From Scilla litardierei (lineage: Eukaryota; Streptophyta; Magnoliopsida; Asparagales; Asparagaceae): a stretch of 64,000 bases of DNA. How positions within the stretch are numbered: the stretch's first letter is position 1; every line of letters begins with the position of its first letter. The notes beneath the pieces were generated by a model. That model saw nothing but the letters and a program-made list of their open reading frames with translations, searched no databases and was not told the origin of the DNA. The stretch covers positions 355,297,486 through 355,361,485 of the forward strand of contig CM061142.1 in NCBI GenBank assembly GCA_030789695.1, given 5' to 3'. This document shows positions 21,873-33,414 of this stretch, piece by piece. Both the position numbers and the translations under genes were made by a program.

Positions 21873-24292
21873 CTCCATATATCTCCTTGCTAGCGCCTCA
21901 ATGGACTGTCCCACTCGGAACGGAATAAAGTGCGCAGATTTGGTCAATCGATCTACGATCACCCAAATCGCGTCATTCTGCTTCGGACTCCGATGTAGAC
22001 CAGTCACGAAATCCATAGTGATGTGTTGCCATTTCCACTCCGGAATCGGAAGCGGTTGTAGCAACCCGGCCATACGCTGATGCTCCGCCTTCACTTGCTG
22101 GCAAACCAAGCACTTGGCTACACTCTGAGCCACACTCCTCTTCATACCATGCCACCAATAATTCAGACGAAGATCCTGGTACATCTTGGTGCCACCAGGA
22201 TGCACAGAATACGGCGAACTGTGTGCCTCCACCATCAACTCCTCTCTGATATCCCCAGCTGGCACACACAACCTGGCTCCAAACCTCAGTGAGCCATCCT
22301 CATGAATCAAAAAGTCAGTCCGCAGACCGGCTTCCACCTGCTCCCGAATCTTCACTAGCTTCGGATCCTCAGCCTGGCCAGCCTTAATCTGATCCACGAT
22401 CGTCGACTGTACCTGCATGTACATCAACGACGAAGCCTCCCCAGGAAGAACAATCTCCACGCCAGACTCACAAAAATCCTGCTGTAATCTCCACTGCGAG
22501 GTCAAAATCATCACCGCTGGATGCCTACTCAAAGCATCTGGAACCACATTCACCTTGCCAGGGTGAAACTGCAAATCAATCTCATAATCTGCCATAAGCT
22601 CCAACCATCGACGCTGTCGCATGTTGAGCTCCTTCTGAGATAAAATATACTTCAAGCTTTTGTGATCGGTGAAAATCTTCACTTTCTCACTCAGCAGGAA
22701 GTGCCTCCAAATCTTAAGAGCAAACACAACGGCAGCCAACTCCAAATCATGCGTCGGGTAATTCTTCTCATGAACCTTAAGCTGACGAGACGCATACGCC
22801 ACAACATGCCTATGCTGATGCAACACACAACCGAGACCCTTGCCAGAAGAATCGCAAAAGATCTCAAATCCACCGCTGCGATCAGGCACAACAAGAATAG
22901 GGGCAGTCGTCAACCTCTCCTTCAGAATACCAAAAGCATTCTCACAATCACCCGACCAAACAAAAGCAACTTCCTTCCGCGTCAACCTGGTCATCGGCTC
23001 AGCAATACGAGAAAAGTCCTTAATGAATCACCGATAATAACCAGCAAGTCCAAGGAAACTCCGAATCTCAGACGCAGACGACGGAACAGGCCACTCTCTG
23101 ATGGCCCGAATCTTCTCGGGATCCATAGAAATACCATCTCCAGTCACCACATGCCCGAGAAAAGCAACTCTATCCAGCCAAAACTCGCACTTCGAAAACT
23201 TAGCATACAAACGATGCTTCCTCAAGATCTCCAACACCGTCCTTAAGTGCGAGGCATGCTCTTCCTCCGACTTCGAATAGATCAGAATGTCGTCAATAAA
23301 GATAACGACAAACTTATCCAAAAAGTCGTAGAAAATCAGGTTCATCAGATTCATGAAAACTGCGGGCGCGTTAGTTACGCCGAAAGGCATAACCACGAAC
23401 TCATAGTGTCCATACTTCGTCCTGAACGCTGTCTTCGGAACATCATCCTTCTTCACCTTCAACTGATGGTAACCACTCCTCAAATCCAATTTTGAAAACA
23501 CCCTCGAACCTCCAAGCTGATCAAAAATATCATCGATGCGAGGCAACGGGTATTTATTCTTAATGGTCACCGCATTCAACTCCCGATAGTCCACGCACAT
23601 GCGACGCGAACCATCCTTCTTCTTCACCAGCAGCACCGGTGCTCCCCACGGAGACACGCTAGGATTAATATAACCATTCTGTAAAAGCTCATCCAACTGC
23701 TTTCGCAACTCTTCCAATTCTGCAGGTGCCATACGATACAGCACCTTCGAAATCGGCTGCGCACCTGGAACAAGATCAATAGAAAATTCCAAAGCCCGAT
23801 CAGGCGGCAAACCAGACATCTCCTCGGGGAAGACGTCGCAAAAATCTCGCACCACAGCTGGCCACTCCAACTCCATCTGCATAGCCACAGCCTCCACCAG
23901 CCTGGCCCGAAATCTAACAGGACCAAGCGATCTGCTACCACGACTGAACTCAAATACTGGATGTCCGGGAATCTCGAACACCACCTTCTTCCTTCGACAG
24001 TCGATCGTAGCATAGAAGCTCGCAAGCCAGTCCATCCCAAGAACTGCATCATAGTTGATGATGTCGTGGACAATGAAATCAGCGAAAAGCTCATGTCCAC
24101 AGACCACCAACGAGCAAGAATTGCAACCACGATGCACCGAGACCACGCCATTCCCTGTAACGATATTCCAACTCTTGGAAAGAGGGGACGTCGACAAGGA
24201 ATGCCTCTCCACGAAGCTCCGAGAAATAATGCACATCGATGCACCACAGTCAAAGAGGACTCGTGCAGGAAATGTGCAAACCAAAACCACAC
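21873..24292 (-). CDS. pol: Gypsy-2 protease, reverse transcriptase, RNase H and integrase N-terminus (exon 2)
   Basis: Begins [18 protein letters not shown] (protease; the usual DSGA serine is Cys). RT has [51 protein letters not shown] and the intact catalytic box [14 protein letters not shown] at 23028-23030 replaces Arg in LAGYYRRF and is the only stop. RNase H follows ([29 protein letters not shown]), then the integrase zinc region ([26 protein letters not shown]) and the first catalytic Asp in [10 protein letters not shown]. Confidence 0.9.
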
Positions 24293-24405
24293 CTACCAAT
24301 CAATTAACAATCAAACTCTAGTCTAGCAAACAACCATGTTCAAGCAAACAACACAATCTAACAATCAAAACCAGCTAGGAAAGTAACAGCTAGATTAAGG
24401 ATTAC
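24293..24405 (-). other. Putative 113-bp intron between gag and protease, Gypsy-2
   Basis: On the minus strand it begins GTAATCCTTAATC and ends TTGATTGGTAG and is U-rich. Removal joins DEVIAG to [18 protein letters not shown] in phase 1. Left in, Gag ends two codons later (NP stop). Gypsy-1 has an equivalent segment at the same codon (37623-37699), although the two segments differ in length and sequence. Confidence 0.7.
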
Positions 24406-25537
24406 CTGCGATAACCTCATCCACAGCCTCGCTCTCCACAGCGGTCATCAGAAAAGCCTGCCTCCTCGGCGGAACAGCCTGCCGAAAAGCCTGTCCCTGT
24501 GGAACAAGTGCTGCTCCACGTCCAGCAGGAACAGACGCTCGCTGCTGCAACGGCTGTGCTGCAACAGGTGCCCTCCGCAGCTGATTCGCATGCCGACAAT
24601 CCTTCGCGACATGGGAAGCATCACCACAAACCAGACACTGGCCCAAAAACTTCCGACATTGATCCTTGATATGGCCAGGCTTGCCGCAGAAATGGCAAGT
24701 CTTTAGAATAGGCCCTCCTGGCCTCTTAAACTGAGCAGACTGATTAGGCCTGAATCCAGGTCTAACCACAGCTCTCGCCTGTTCCACAGGCCTCTTCCCA
24801 GCACCAACAACAGACCCCCTCCTCTGACTCAGGTTCAGCTCCTGCCTCCTCGCAGCGACCAGAACCTTCTGATAAGAGTCCAGATCGGAGGAAGACACAA
24901 AACTCTGGAGCTCCAAAGCAAGTCCCTGCAGGAACCTCTGAGCCCTCTCATCAGCATCCTGCACCATCTTCGGTGCGAACCGACTCAGCCTAGTGAACTC
25001 TTGGTGGTACTGGTCCACCGTCAAGCTCCCTTGCTTCAGGTCAATGAAGCACTGCAGCATCTCTTTCCTAGCAGCCTTCGAAAAGAATTCCTCATCAAAC
25101 CTGGACTTAAAGGTAGTCCAAGCTATCGGCTCCACCAGCATCTTCTCTTCCGCATCCCACCAATTCCGAGCATTATCCTTGAGTTGCCTCTTCGCCAAAT
25201 CAACCCATCCAGCCGGGGTGATCTTGGCCAACTTCAGATTGTCCTCGATGTTCCGAATCCACTCATCGGCAGCCAGAGTACCCTCAGAACCATCAAAATA
25301 TGCGGGACCCAGCTCCCGAAATTGCTTCGCTCCCGGCTCAGAGCGAGGGGCATCCGGAAGAGCCCGGGCAGCTCGAGCAAGTGGAGCATTCTGGACTTGC
25401 AGAAGCACGCCCTGTTGCACTTGCATCATCTGGAGCATCATCCGCATCATCTCACTGTTGGTGGGTTCCTGCTCAGGCTCCTCATCATGAGGGAGCGCAC
25501 CACTACCCCCACCACGGGTGAATCGTCTTCCTGCCAT
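24406..25537 (-). CDS. gag: Gypsy-2 Gag (exon 1; unspliced form adds two codons)
   Basis: Intact frame from ATG at 25537, MAGRRFTRGGGSGALPHDEE. The Gag core includes RNWWDAEEKMLVEPIAWTTF and QGSLTVDQYHQEFTRLSRFA. Two CCHC knuckles, CHFCGKPGHIKDQC and CLVCGDASHVAKDC, bind RNA. About 380 residues, usual for chromovirus Gag. The start is the first ATG of the frame, shortly after the point where Copia-1 interrupts the leader. Confidence 0.92.
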
Positions 25538-25582
25538 CTAGTGACACAGAAAACGAAGCAGATTAGACTCATAGCTTATGAC

Positions 25583-26190
25583 TGTTGGATATGGAAGACG
25601 TTTGTACACCCTTGTGGGGGATGTACGAGGGATTACGGACCTCGAACGTCGCGTACACGAAGTCGTGTGCAAAGGGAATCTGTTCCCTTGCGGAGAGGAT
25701 CTCTGGATGAGCAGGAAAGTCGCATTATATATGCATAAGTGCATGCGACATATGGCTAATAAAGGGGGAATATCTTAAGCTTATGTTGTACCATGCATAT
25801 GGTACAACTTAAGCTTATAATGTGCCATGTATCATGGTACACCTTAATTAAGTTGTTCCAAAGGAACAACTTACCCTAAAATAACTACCTTGGGGGCTAT
25901 AAATAAGACCCAAGGGTAGCCATTTTCCTTACACCTTTTGCATGAAATTCATGCATGCATCTTCATCCTAGCGAAGCTCTGCAGAAATATTTCCTCTCCC
26001 TCTATCCAAGTTCTTAATCTAAAGTAGAGATTTAGATTGTGGATTTAGTAGCCTTACTCCGTTCGTGAGTAGACTCGATCCGTCGTGGCGAATCCGAAGG
26101 CGAAGTTCGTAGACTACCGTGCAGCGTACGCAAGCGTAAGTCTAAACTTCATATTATCGATCCTAACTCTGTTTTGGGCAGGATCCTACA
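25583..26190 (+). repeat. Copia-1 5' LTR
   Basis: Starts TGTTGGATATGG, ends GGCAGGATCCTACA. TATAAATA at 25898-25905. Three palindromes lie upstream of it at 25784-25807, 25821-25842 and 25852-25870. Confidence 0.95.
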
Positions 26191-26191
26191 T

Positions 26192-26203
26192 TGGTATCAG
26201 AGC
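26192..26203 (+). other. Copia-1 primer binding site
   Basis: TGGTATCAGAGC, complementary to the 3' end of initiator tRNA-Met, one base after the 5' LTR. Confidence 0.95.
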
Positions 26204-26689
26204 CATATGGGTTCGCCCCGGTCAAACCACCGCCCCGTCGAAACTATGAACGAGTCGTTGTCTTTTTCACGAATGGGTCTCCTACTATTACGGATATAGT
26301 AGGAATGCTTCGTGACGGAGAGAACGCATCGGTTGTTCTTTTCACGTTAGGGTCTCCTATCATTACGGATATGGTAGGAACTCTCCGTGACGGGAAGAAC
26401 CGACCGTTCACATAGTGTGTTATTTTTCATTTTTGGCACACGGCCATTAGGAAATAACTAATTTCTCGACGAACGGGTGCTTCATCGACGAACGGGTGCT
26501 TCATCGAGGAAGATGATGGTAGTTACTTCCATCGGGTAAGAGGAAATTTGGTGCATGTGCATCATGGCCAAATGGGCTATGAAGGCCATGCACCCCCTCT
26601 CCTCAAGCGGAGGGGGTTGGCTACGGCCAATAACCACCGGCGACCACCCCATCAAGGGGGAGGAATAAGTGCGGCAACCCCATTCAAAG

Positions 26690-27220
26690 GGGGTGGCCGG
26701 CCATGGCCAAAGGGGCCATGGCCGGCCAACGCCGAATGGCCTTGGCCATGACCGGCCATGGCCAAGCCATGGCCGGCCATGGCCAGGCCGGCAGTGGCCG
26801 GCCTTGGCCAAGGCCTGCCGACCAAGCCGGCCCTGGCAGAGGCCAGGGCCGGCGCCCTGGCCACTGCCAGGGCCAGGCCGGCCCTGGCAGAGGCCAGGAC
26901 AGGAGCCCTGGCCCCGGCTAGCGGCCAGGCCGCCCTGGCCGAGGCCAGGGCGGCGCCCTGGCCTCAGGCCAGGGCCTGGCCGAGGCCAGGGCAGGAGCCC
27001 TGGCCCCGGCCAGCGGCCAGGCCGCCCTGGCAGAGGCCAGGGCGGCGCCCTGGCCTCAGGCCAGGGCCTGGCCGAGGCCAGGGCAGGAGCCCTGGCCCCG
27101 GTCAGTGGCCTGGCCGGCCGGCCCTGGCCGAGGGGGCCAGGGCCCCTGGCCGGCCAGGGCAGAGGCCCTGGCCGGCCCTTGGCCAAGCACCGGCCAGGGC
27201 AGAGGCCCTGGCCGGGAAGA
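26690..27220. repeat. GGCC-rich minisatellite in Copia-1 leader
   Basis: About 530 bp dominated by GGCC, CAGGGCC and CTGGCC. A 92-bp period is clear: TGGCCCCGG recurs at 26909, 27001 and 27093. The block is almost free of stops in several frames on both strands, which produces long overlapping open frames of Ala, Gly, Pro and Arg. These are not credible proteins. Confidence 0.85.
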
Positions 27221-27430
27221 AGTTGCAGTCTGAAAAATTGGTCGACCAATTTTGTGTTTTTGGTCGACCAATCTGGCAGAAGGCCTGTGTCGATTGCAAA
27301 CTTGCCTACTGACCCATACGGGGTGACAAAGGGCATTGGTCAAACTCGAATGTGTCGATTAGCCCATACGGGGCTAACCACAGTGCCGACTAGTTCATAC
27401 GGGACTAACGTTTTAATGAAGTTTTTCATT

Positions 27431-27634
27431 GGGCTCTACTCCTTGAAGACTAGCCATAGTGCTCTACTTCATGTGAGATTAGCCAAGTCATTGTGCTCTA
27501 CTCTACGGAGATTAGCCAATGTACTTATGAAATTGTGCTATACTCCTTGAAGATTAGCCTTAGTGCTCTACTTCATGAGAGATTAGCCAAGTCATTGTGC
27601 TCTACTCTACGGAGATTAGCCAATGTATTTTAAA
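27431..27634. repeat. 104-bp tandem repeat, two copies
   Basis: Units contain CTACTCCTTGAAGA and GTGCTCTACTCTACGGAG followed by ATTAGCCAATGTA. Part of the Copia-1 leader. Confidence 0.75.
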
Positions 27635-27639
27635 TTTTT

Positions 27640-27966
27640 GAAAAATACGTTTTCAAAAACGCTTTTCCGCTGCAAAGTACTATAAGAGTACTAACATTTG
27701 ATAAAGTGAGGGAGAAATATTGAAAGTTACTCTAGATGGTGATTGGAAACATAATGACCTTTCCGATTCTAGAATAACATCTTCAATATTTTTCGAAAGT
27801 AACTTATCAAATACTCGTTTTCCGCTGCTAGTACTATAAGAGTACTATTGTTTGATAAGTGATGGGGGAATATTGAAGGTTGTTCTAGATGGTGATTGGA
27901 ATCACAGAGACCTTTTAGATTCTAGAACAACATCTTCAATATTTTTCGAAAGTAACTTATCAAATA
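27640..27966. repeat. About 160-bp tandem repeat, two copies
   Basis: Each unit contains GTACTATAAGAGTACT, a TCTAGATGGTGATTGGAA block and AACATCTTCAATATTTTTCG. Part of the Copia-1 leader. Confidence 0.75.
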
Positions 27967-28070
27967 TAATATAATTCCAAGTGGATTTTTGAATTTTAGA
28001 ACTATCCAAATGGGATATTCTATTATCATTTCAAGTGGGAGTTATATTTTAAGAATTTTTATGCAATGTT

Positions 28071-29045
28071 TTGATCGAACCTTCGGTTTTGTGTCTTTTG
28101 CAGCATTTTAAAAGTAAAATTTCTTCCGCTTCAAAGAATATCGTCGCTGAGTTAAACAAAGGTGAAAAACTCAACGGCGATAATTACAAACTTTGGTCCA
28201 TTAAGATACAATACGTTTTAGAGGAGCAAGAAGTGCTCGAAACTCTAAAGAACGTAATGATTGAACCCGAGTTGGGCACTACGGCCCAACACAGACGAGA
28301 CAAGGAAGCTTTTGATGCTTGGTCTCGGAAGAATAAGATAGCGCGCATTACGTTATTAAGCAGTATGGCTGATGACATAATGCGCATCTTCCGAGAATAT
28401 GACCTAGCCATGGACATATGGTCCAAGCTAGAGGAGAAGTTCGGTGGCACATCGGTGTCCAAACTTCGCGCCTTAACTATAAGGTTCGATACATATAAGA
28501 AACGTCCAGATCATTCCATGGGGAAACATCTGCGACATATGGCGAACCTTATCTCAGAGTTAAAGGACGCAGGTCATGTGCTCACGGATGAGCAACAAAT
28601 CCAAGCAGTCATACGTTCCCTACCAAATGGGTGGGATCAGATGAAGATGCATCTCACTCATAATGAGAGCATCAAGACCTTCAACGATGTTTCCAAGCAC
28701 CTCGAATTAGAGGAAGAGCGGCTTGCGGCTGCCAAGCCAGGTGTAGAAGTGCACATGGTTGCTAGTTCCTCACACGGGGGAAAGAAACGTAAAGATCGTT
28801 CGAAGTCTTCTAATGAATGTAATAAGCAACCTGAGTCTGCCAAGGAACCCAAACATAAGGGTGGGCACAAGAAATGGCACAAGAAGAAAGACTTGAAAAG
28901 GATCAAGTGCTTCAAGTGCAACAAGCTCGGTCACTATGCTCGTTCGTGTACGAGTGGAAGTGACGAGGTAACTTGTAATACTAGTTACATATGTGTTTCT
29001 AGTCCACTATTTCTTGTGGAATCTAATACATTTTTGGATAATTGA
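28071..29045 (+). pseudogene. gag: Copia-1 gag
   Basis: The frame reads KNIVAELNKGEKLNGDNYKL, the UBN2-type copia Gag domain, and carries the zinc knuckle CFKCNKLGHYARSC near its end. The expected ATG just before this region is not visible, and the frame opens from a TTG. It ends at a frameshift: one extra T near 29035 puts WIIDSGATDH (protease) out of frame. Confidence 0.85.
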
Positions 29046-30165
29046 TTCAGGTGCCACCGACCACATAGCAAAGGACAGACGGTCCTTCGTGGAGTATCAC
29101 CGGATACCCAAGGAATGAAGTGGATCAATGTAGGAAACACCACACGTGTTGAAGTGAAAGGCGTTGGGACTCGCAAGCTTGTCTTGGACAACGGCCTCAC
29201 TCTCCTACTACATGATGTTCTCTTCATTCCATATATTCAAAGGAATATTAAAACTGTGGTCAAATTTAATGGGTCTTTGTAATAGTTGGTTCCTTCATGA
29301 TTGTAAAGTGGACCTATTTTGTAATAATTCCTTTATTAGTACTGGGGTTTGTATTTCAAAGGATTTATTGTAATAAGTACAATGTATAATTCCTCATGTA
29401 ATGAAAATTTCCTTGTGACAAATTCTTTGACTAATGAGTCTAATATAATTTGTTGGCACACAAGGCTTGGTCATATTGGACCAACGCGTATGGATAGACT
29501 TGCCAAACGTGGCCTTCTATCCAATGTTTCAAAGGTTGAAATGTCGACCTGCGAACATTGCCTTGTAGGGAAATCTTGTCGCAAGCCGTTTAGAACCGGC
29601 ACAAGGGCCAAGGTTCCATTACAGCTTATCCATTCGGACATATATGGTCCGATGAATGTCAAGACAAGACGCGGGAAGTCTTATTTCATCACTTTTAATT
29701 GATGATTTCACCCGATTCGGTCATATCTATTTGATATCCCACAAAAGTGAAAGCACTAAACCTGCTTTAAAAACTATATGAGTTTAGTGGAGAATCAATT
29801 AGATCGCAAGATTAAGGTCGTGCGAACCGATAGGGGCGGTGAATATCAATCAACAAGTTTAAAGGAACTTTGTGATGAAAAAGGCATAGTACATCAGGTA
29901 ACTATGCCTTATACTCCTCAACAAATTGGTGTTGCAGAAAGGAGGTATATGACTTTAATGAAAAATGGTCCGTTCAATGATGGCGCAAGCTAACTTGCCA
30001 ATCACCTTTTGGGGTGATGCATTATTGACAACCGTTTTCATTTTAAACTGCGTACCCTCGAAATCAGTTAGCTCCACTCCTTATGAGTTGTGGAACCAAA
30101 GGTCTCCTGACTTAAACATTTTTACCTTGAGTTTGTGCATTCAACGCACATATTTCCTCCCATAA
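29036..30165 (+). pseudogene. pol: Copia-1 protease and integrase (broken)
   Basis: The protease motif IIDSGATDH is present in a shifted frame and is followed by decayed sequence. The integrase zinc region CWHTRLGHIGPTRMDRLAKR to CEHC and the first catalytic Asp in LIHSDIYGPM lie at 29349-29702. An extra A near 29696 shifts the frame. The second Asp region TDRGGEYQSTS follows at about 29840, then VAERR. Further stops follow. Confidence 0.85.
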
Positions 30166-30569
30166 GCATGGCAAACTTGGGCCAAGGGGAAGGAAATGTA
30201 TCTTTATACGATACGCAGAAAACTCCAAAGGTTATGTTTTTGTTAGTCAGGAAGACAATGGTGGGCTAATTGAGTTTGAGTCGAGGGATGTCACTTTCTT
30301 GGAAAACGAGTTTCCAAGACAGGGCGAGATAAGTCAGGACTTATCTTTATTTGAGATTTATGATCAAGAAGGATTACCTCATTCGAGTGGGAGAATTCTT
30401 GGTGAAAATGAAAATACGTTTCAACCTTCACCAATGGATTATACGAATGACGATTATCCTATTCCATACGGGAATAATGATCCAAGTGGGAGCAATTCTA
30501 ACAACATTTCAAGTGGGAGTGATATTAGAATTGATCTTAATTCGAGTCAACAAGGACTTGAAGAATCTC

Positions 30570-31575
30570 AAATATGCCGCATCATGCCCTGCGAAAGACA
30601 AATGGATGAAAGCGATGAAGGAGGAATTGAAATCCATAAAAATTAACCAAGTCTGGGACTAAGTTAACTCACCCAGAGGACATAGAGCAATTGGGAACAA
30701 ATGGGTTCTCAAGATCAAGCATAAGGCTGATGGCTCTATAGATAGATATAAAGCTCGCCTTGTCGCGAAAGGTTTTACGCAACAGGAAGGGATAAAAGAA
30801 AACTTCTCACCTGTTGTGCGTTTTACCTTGATTCGCATAATTCTGGCAATGGTAGCTTGCTTATACCTCGAATTACATCAGATGGATGTAAAGACTGCCT
30901 TTCTCAATGGAGAATTGGACGAGGAGATCTATATGGAACAACCAACGGGGTTTGTAAAAGAAGGTAACGAACATAAGGTTTGTAAACTTCGTAAGTCCAT
31001 ATATGGTCTTAAATAATCCTCGAGGCAATGGTATATACGATTTCAAGAAGTTGTCTTATCAAATGGATTTTTTCATGCTTGATGAAGATAACTGAGTATA
31101 TATCAAGAGGATTAAAAGCAAGTATATTATCATGTCCCTATATGTAGATGACATTTTAATAGCCAGAAATGACAAGGGATTTGTGATGAGTATCAAGGCT
31201 TGGCTTTCATCAGTATTTGAGATGAAAGGCATAGGAAAAGCCGCATATATCCTTGGAGTTAAGATTTCAAGGAATCGTTCGAAGAAACTTCTTTCTCTTT
31301 CACAGGAGACTTATATAAAGAAGGTTCTAGAACGATTTAATATGCAGGACTGCAAGTCCATTGATATTCATATAAGCATATGCGATAATTTATATCTGGA
31401 ATCGTGTCCAAAGAACCAAAAGGAAAAGGAAATTATGGAAAAAGTTCCATATTCCAGTGCAGTTGATAGTCATATGCACGCTATGGTGTGTACGAGACCG
31501 GACATCTGTTTTGCCGTTGGAAATGGTAAGCTGTTACCAATCCAACCCAGGGTAAGAACACTGGAAAGCGGTTAA
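30570..31575 (+). pseudogene. pol: Copia-1 reverse transcriptase (broken)
   Basis: KWVLKIKHKADGSIDRYKAR, MDVKTAFLNGELDEEIYMEQ and the catalytic MSLYVDDILIA are recognisable. The YVDD aspartates are intact, but stops interrupt the frame near 30660, 31014 and 31080. The finger/palm region is partly scrambled. Confidence 0.88.
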
Positions 31576-31760
31576 GAGGATAATGCAGTATCTTAAAGGA
31601 ACTACAGATTTGCAAAAGACTATGATAAAACCAAGAAGGTAGACATAAGGTACATATCTACGCATGAGATGATAGAGGATCAGCTTACGAAAGCGATCCC
31701 CAGAAATGTGTTTTATAAACACTTATCATCCCAAGGATTGCGTATGAGCTGAGTTGTACC
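31576..31760 (+). pseudogene. pol: Copia-1 RNase H remnant with internal deletion
   Basis: Only the end of the connection domain (IMQYLKGTTDLQK) and the last RNase H residues (VDIRYISTHEMIEDQLTKAI) remain. The catalytic region with SDSDW, STEAEY and DNQSA motifs is missing, a deletion of about 300 bp. Confidence 0.8.
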
Positions 31761-32806
31761 AATATATATTCACATGTCTAAGAAAGATCAAATTTAATAA
31801 AAGAATAAGTTCTTTTTCAAACATTGCATATGAATTTCTTAAGAAATGTTTGTGTACATTTTTGAAATCTCAGCTGAATTGTGTGTATGTCGGACAGATA
31901 AAGGTTGGCTCTCTCACATGAGCAACCGCCTTATCTTATCAGATGGATAAGATAGAGATGAGACTAGTTTAAAGTCAAAATCATTAGACGAATGATTTAG
32001 AGTCATGACTTAAACAAGATAGTCGAATGAAAGATCTGCATCATATGGATGCTTACAAAAGATCTGAGATCTGTATCACAAGGATATTTGAAAGAGATCT
32101 CGTAGGATTTTTAAATCCTATCTGTCTTATGCAGGATGAGAGTCCGTGAATATTTCACGAGTAGTAAAGGGACTCAAAAAAAAAGATAGGCACTGTGGTG
32201 TCTGATCTTTTCATCCGTACAACATCATTAAGACATACTCTCCCTGGGAAAGGAGTGATGTTGTAATACGTGTTCATACCACGTATGCATTACGACCACT
32301 GAGTTAGTAGCAATAGTGTTTGCTATTATGTGAGACTCAAAGGCCATACGGGTCTTAACTCTTACCCTCAAGGACTCCAATTGGTTCCTTTAGATTTGAC
32401 GAGATGATCGCTATCTTAGCGTGTTACTAATGGGCTATGGTAATTCGGCTCGGCGGGGCACGTTAGAAAAGCGAATCAAGTCAAGATCAGAAGGTTCGCA
32501 AGAAGAGGAAGATTGATTTCATATTCGCATTTGGACTTTAGTGATTCAAAGCTGGCCAGCCAATTGTAATCCAGATGGGATTCAATTGTTGAATATAAAG
32601 TACAAGAAATGCGAAGAAATAATCTAGGGTAAAGCATGCGTTGAACTACTCAACTTTGCACCTTCGAGGTCGTTGTGTATCAATAACAAGTGCACAACAA
32701 CAGACTCTACGCGCATGACGGTCGCACGGTCTATTTCTCGGTATGATAGATGAAAGAACTAAGAGAAAGACGTTCTCTTACAATCCCCTCAAGTGTGAGT
32801 GGGAGA
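31761..32806 (+). other. Copia-1 3' untranslated region and polypurine tract
   Basis: About 1 kb with no coding potential. It ends GTGAGTGGGAGA, the polypurine tract, next to the 3' LTR. Confidence 0.7.
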
Positions 32807-33414
32807 TGTTGGATATGGAAGACGTTTGTACACCCTTGTGGGGGATGTACGAGGGATTACGAACCTCGAACGTCGCGTACACGAAGTCGTGTGCAAAGGG
32901 AATCTGTTCCCTTGCGGAGAGGATCTCTGGATGAGCAGGAAAGTCGCATTATATATGCATAAGTGCATGCGACATATGGCTAATAAAGGGGGAATATCTT
33001 AAGCTTATGTTGTACCATGCATATGGTACAACTTAAGCTTATAATGTGCCATGTATCATGGTACACCTTAATTAAGTTGTTCCAAAGGAACAACTTACCC
33101 TAAAATAACTACCTTGGGGGCTATAAATAAGACCCAAGGGTAGCCATTTTCCTTACACCTTTTGCATGAAATTCATGCATGCATCTTCATCCTAGCGAAG
33201 CTCTGCAGAAATATTTCCTCTCCCTCTATCCAAGTCCTTAATCTAAAGTAGAGATTTAGATTGTGGATTTAGTAGCCTTACTCCGTTCGTGAGTAGACTC
33301 GGTCCGTCGTGGCGAATCCGAAGGCGAAGTTCGTAGACTACCGTGCAGCGTACGCAAGCGTAAGTCTAAACTTCATATTATCGATCCTAACTCTGTTTTG
33401 GGCAGGATCCTACA
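32807..33414 (+). repeat. Copia-1 3' LTR
   Basis: Same length and ends as the 5' LTR, with about three substitutions, at the positions matching 25628, 26012 and 26081. Followed by ATGAC. Confidence 0.95.

Larger units (their letters stand above)
25583..33414 (+). mobile_element. Copia-1: young but defective Ty1/copia element
   Basis: LTRs of 608 bp (25583-26190 and 32807-33414) differ at about three positions. Target duplications ATGAC are at 25578-25582 and 33415-33419, within the Gypsy-2 leader. The initiator-Met tRNA primer site is present. A long 1.9-kb leader carries three unusual tandem arrays. The Gag-Pol region has several frameshifts and stops and has lost nearly all of RNase H. The combination of near-identical LTRs and dead genes implies recent transposition with proteins from another copy. 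Confidence 0.95.

Noticed and set aside
20975..21928. 317-codon plus-strand frame
   Set aside because: It is the exact antisense of the Gypsy-2 integrase and its tail, and crosses the putative intron.
26482..27550. Long overlapping open frames of up to 293 codons on both strands
   Set aside because: They run through the GGCC minisatellite, which lacks A/T-rich stop codons in every frame. The encoded Ala/Gly/Pro/Arg repeats shift with the frame and show no domain.
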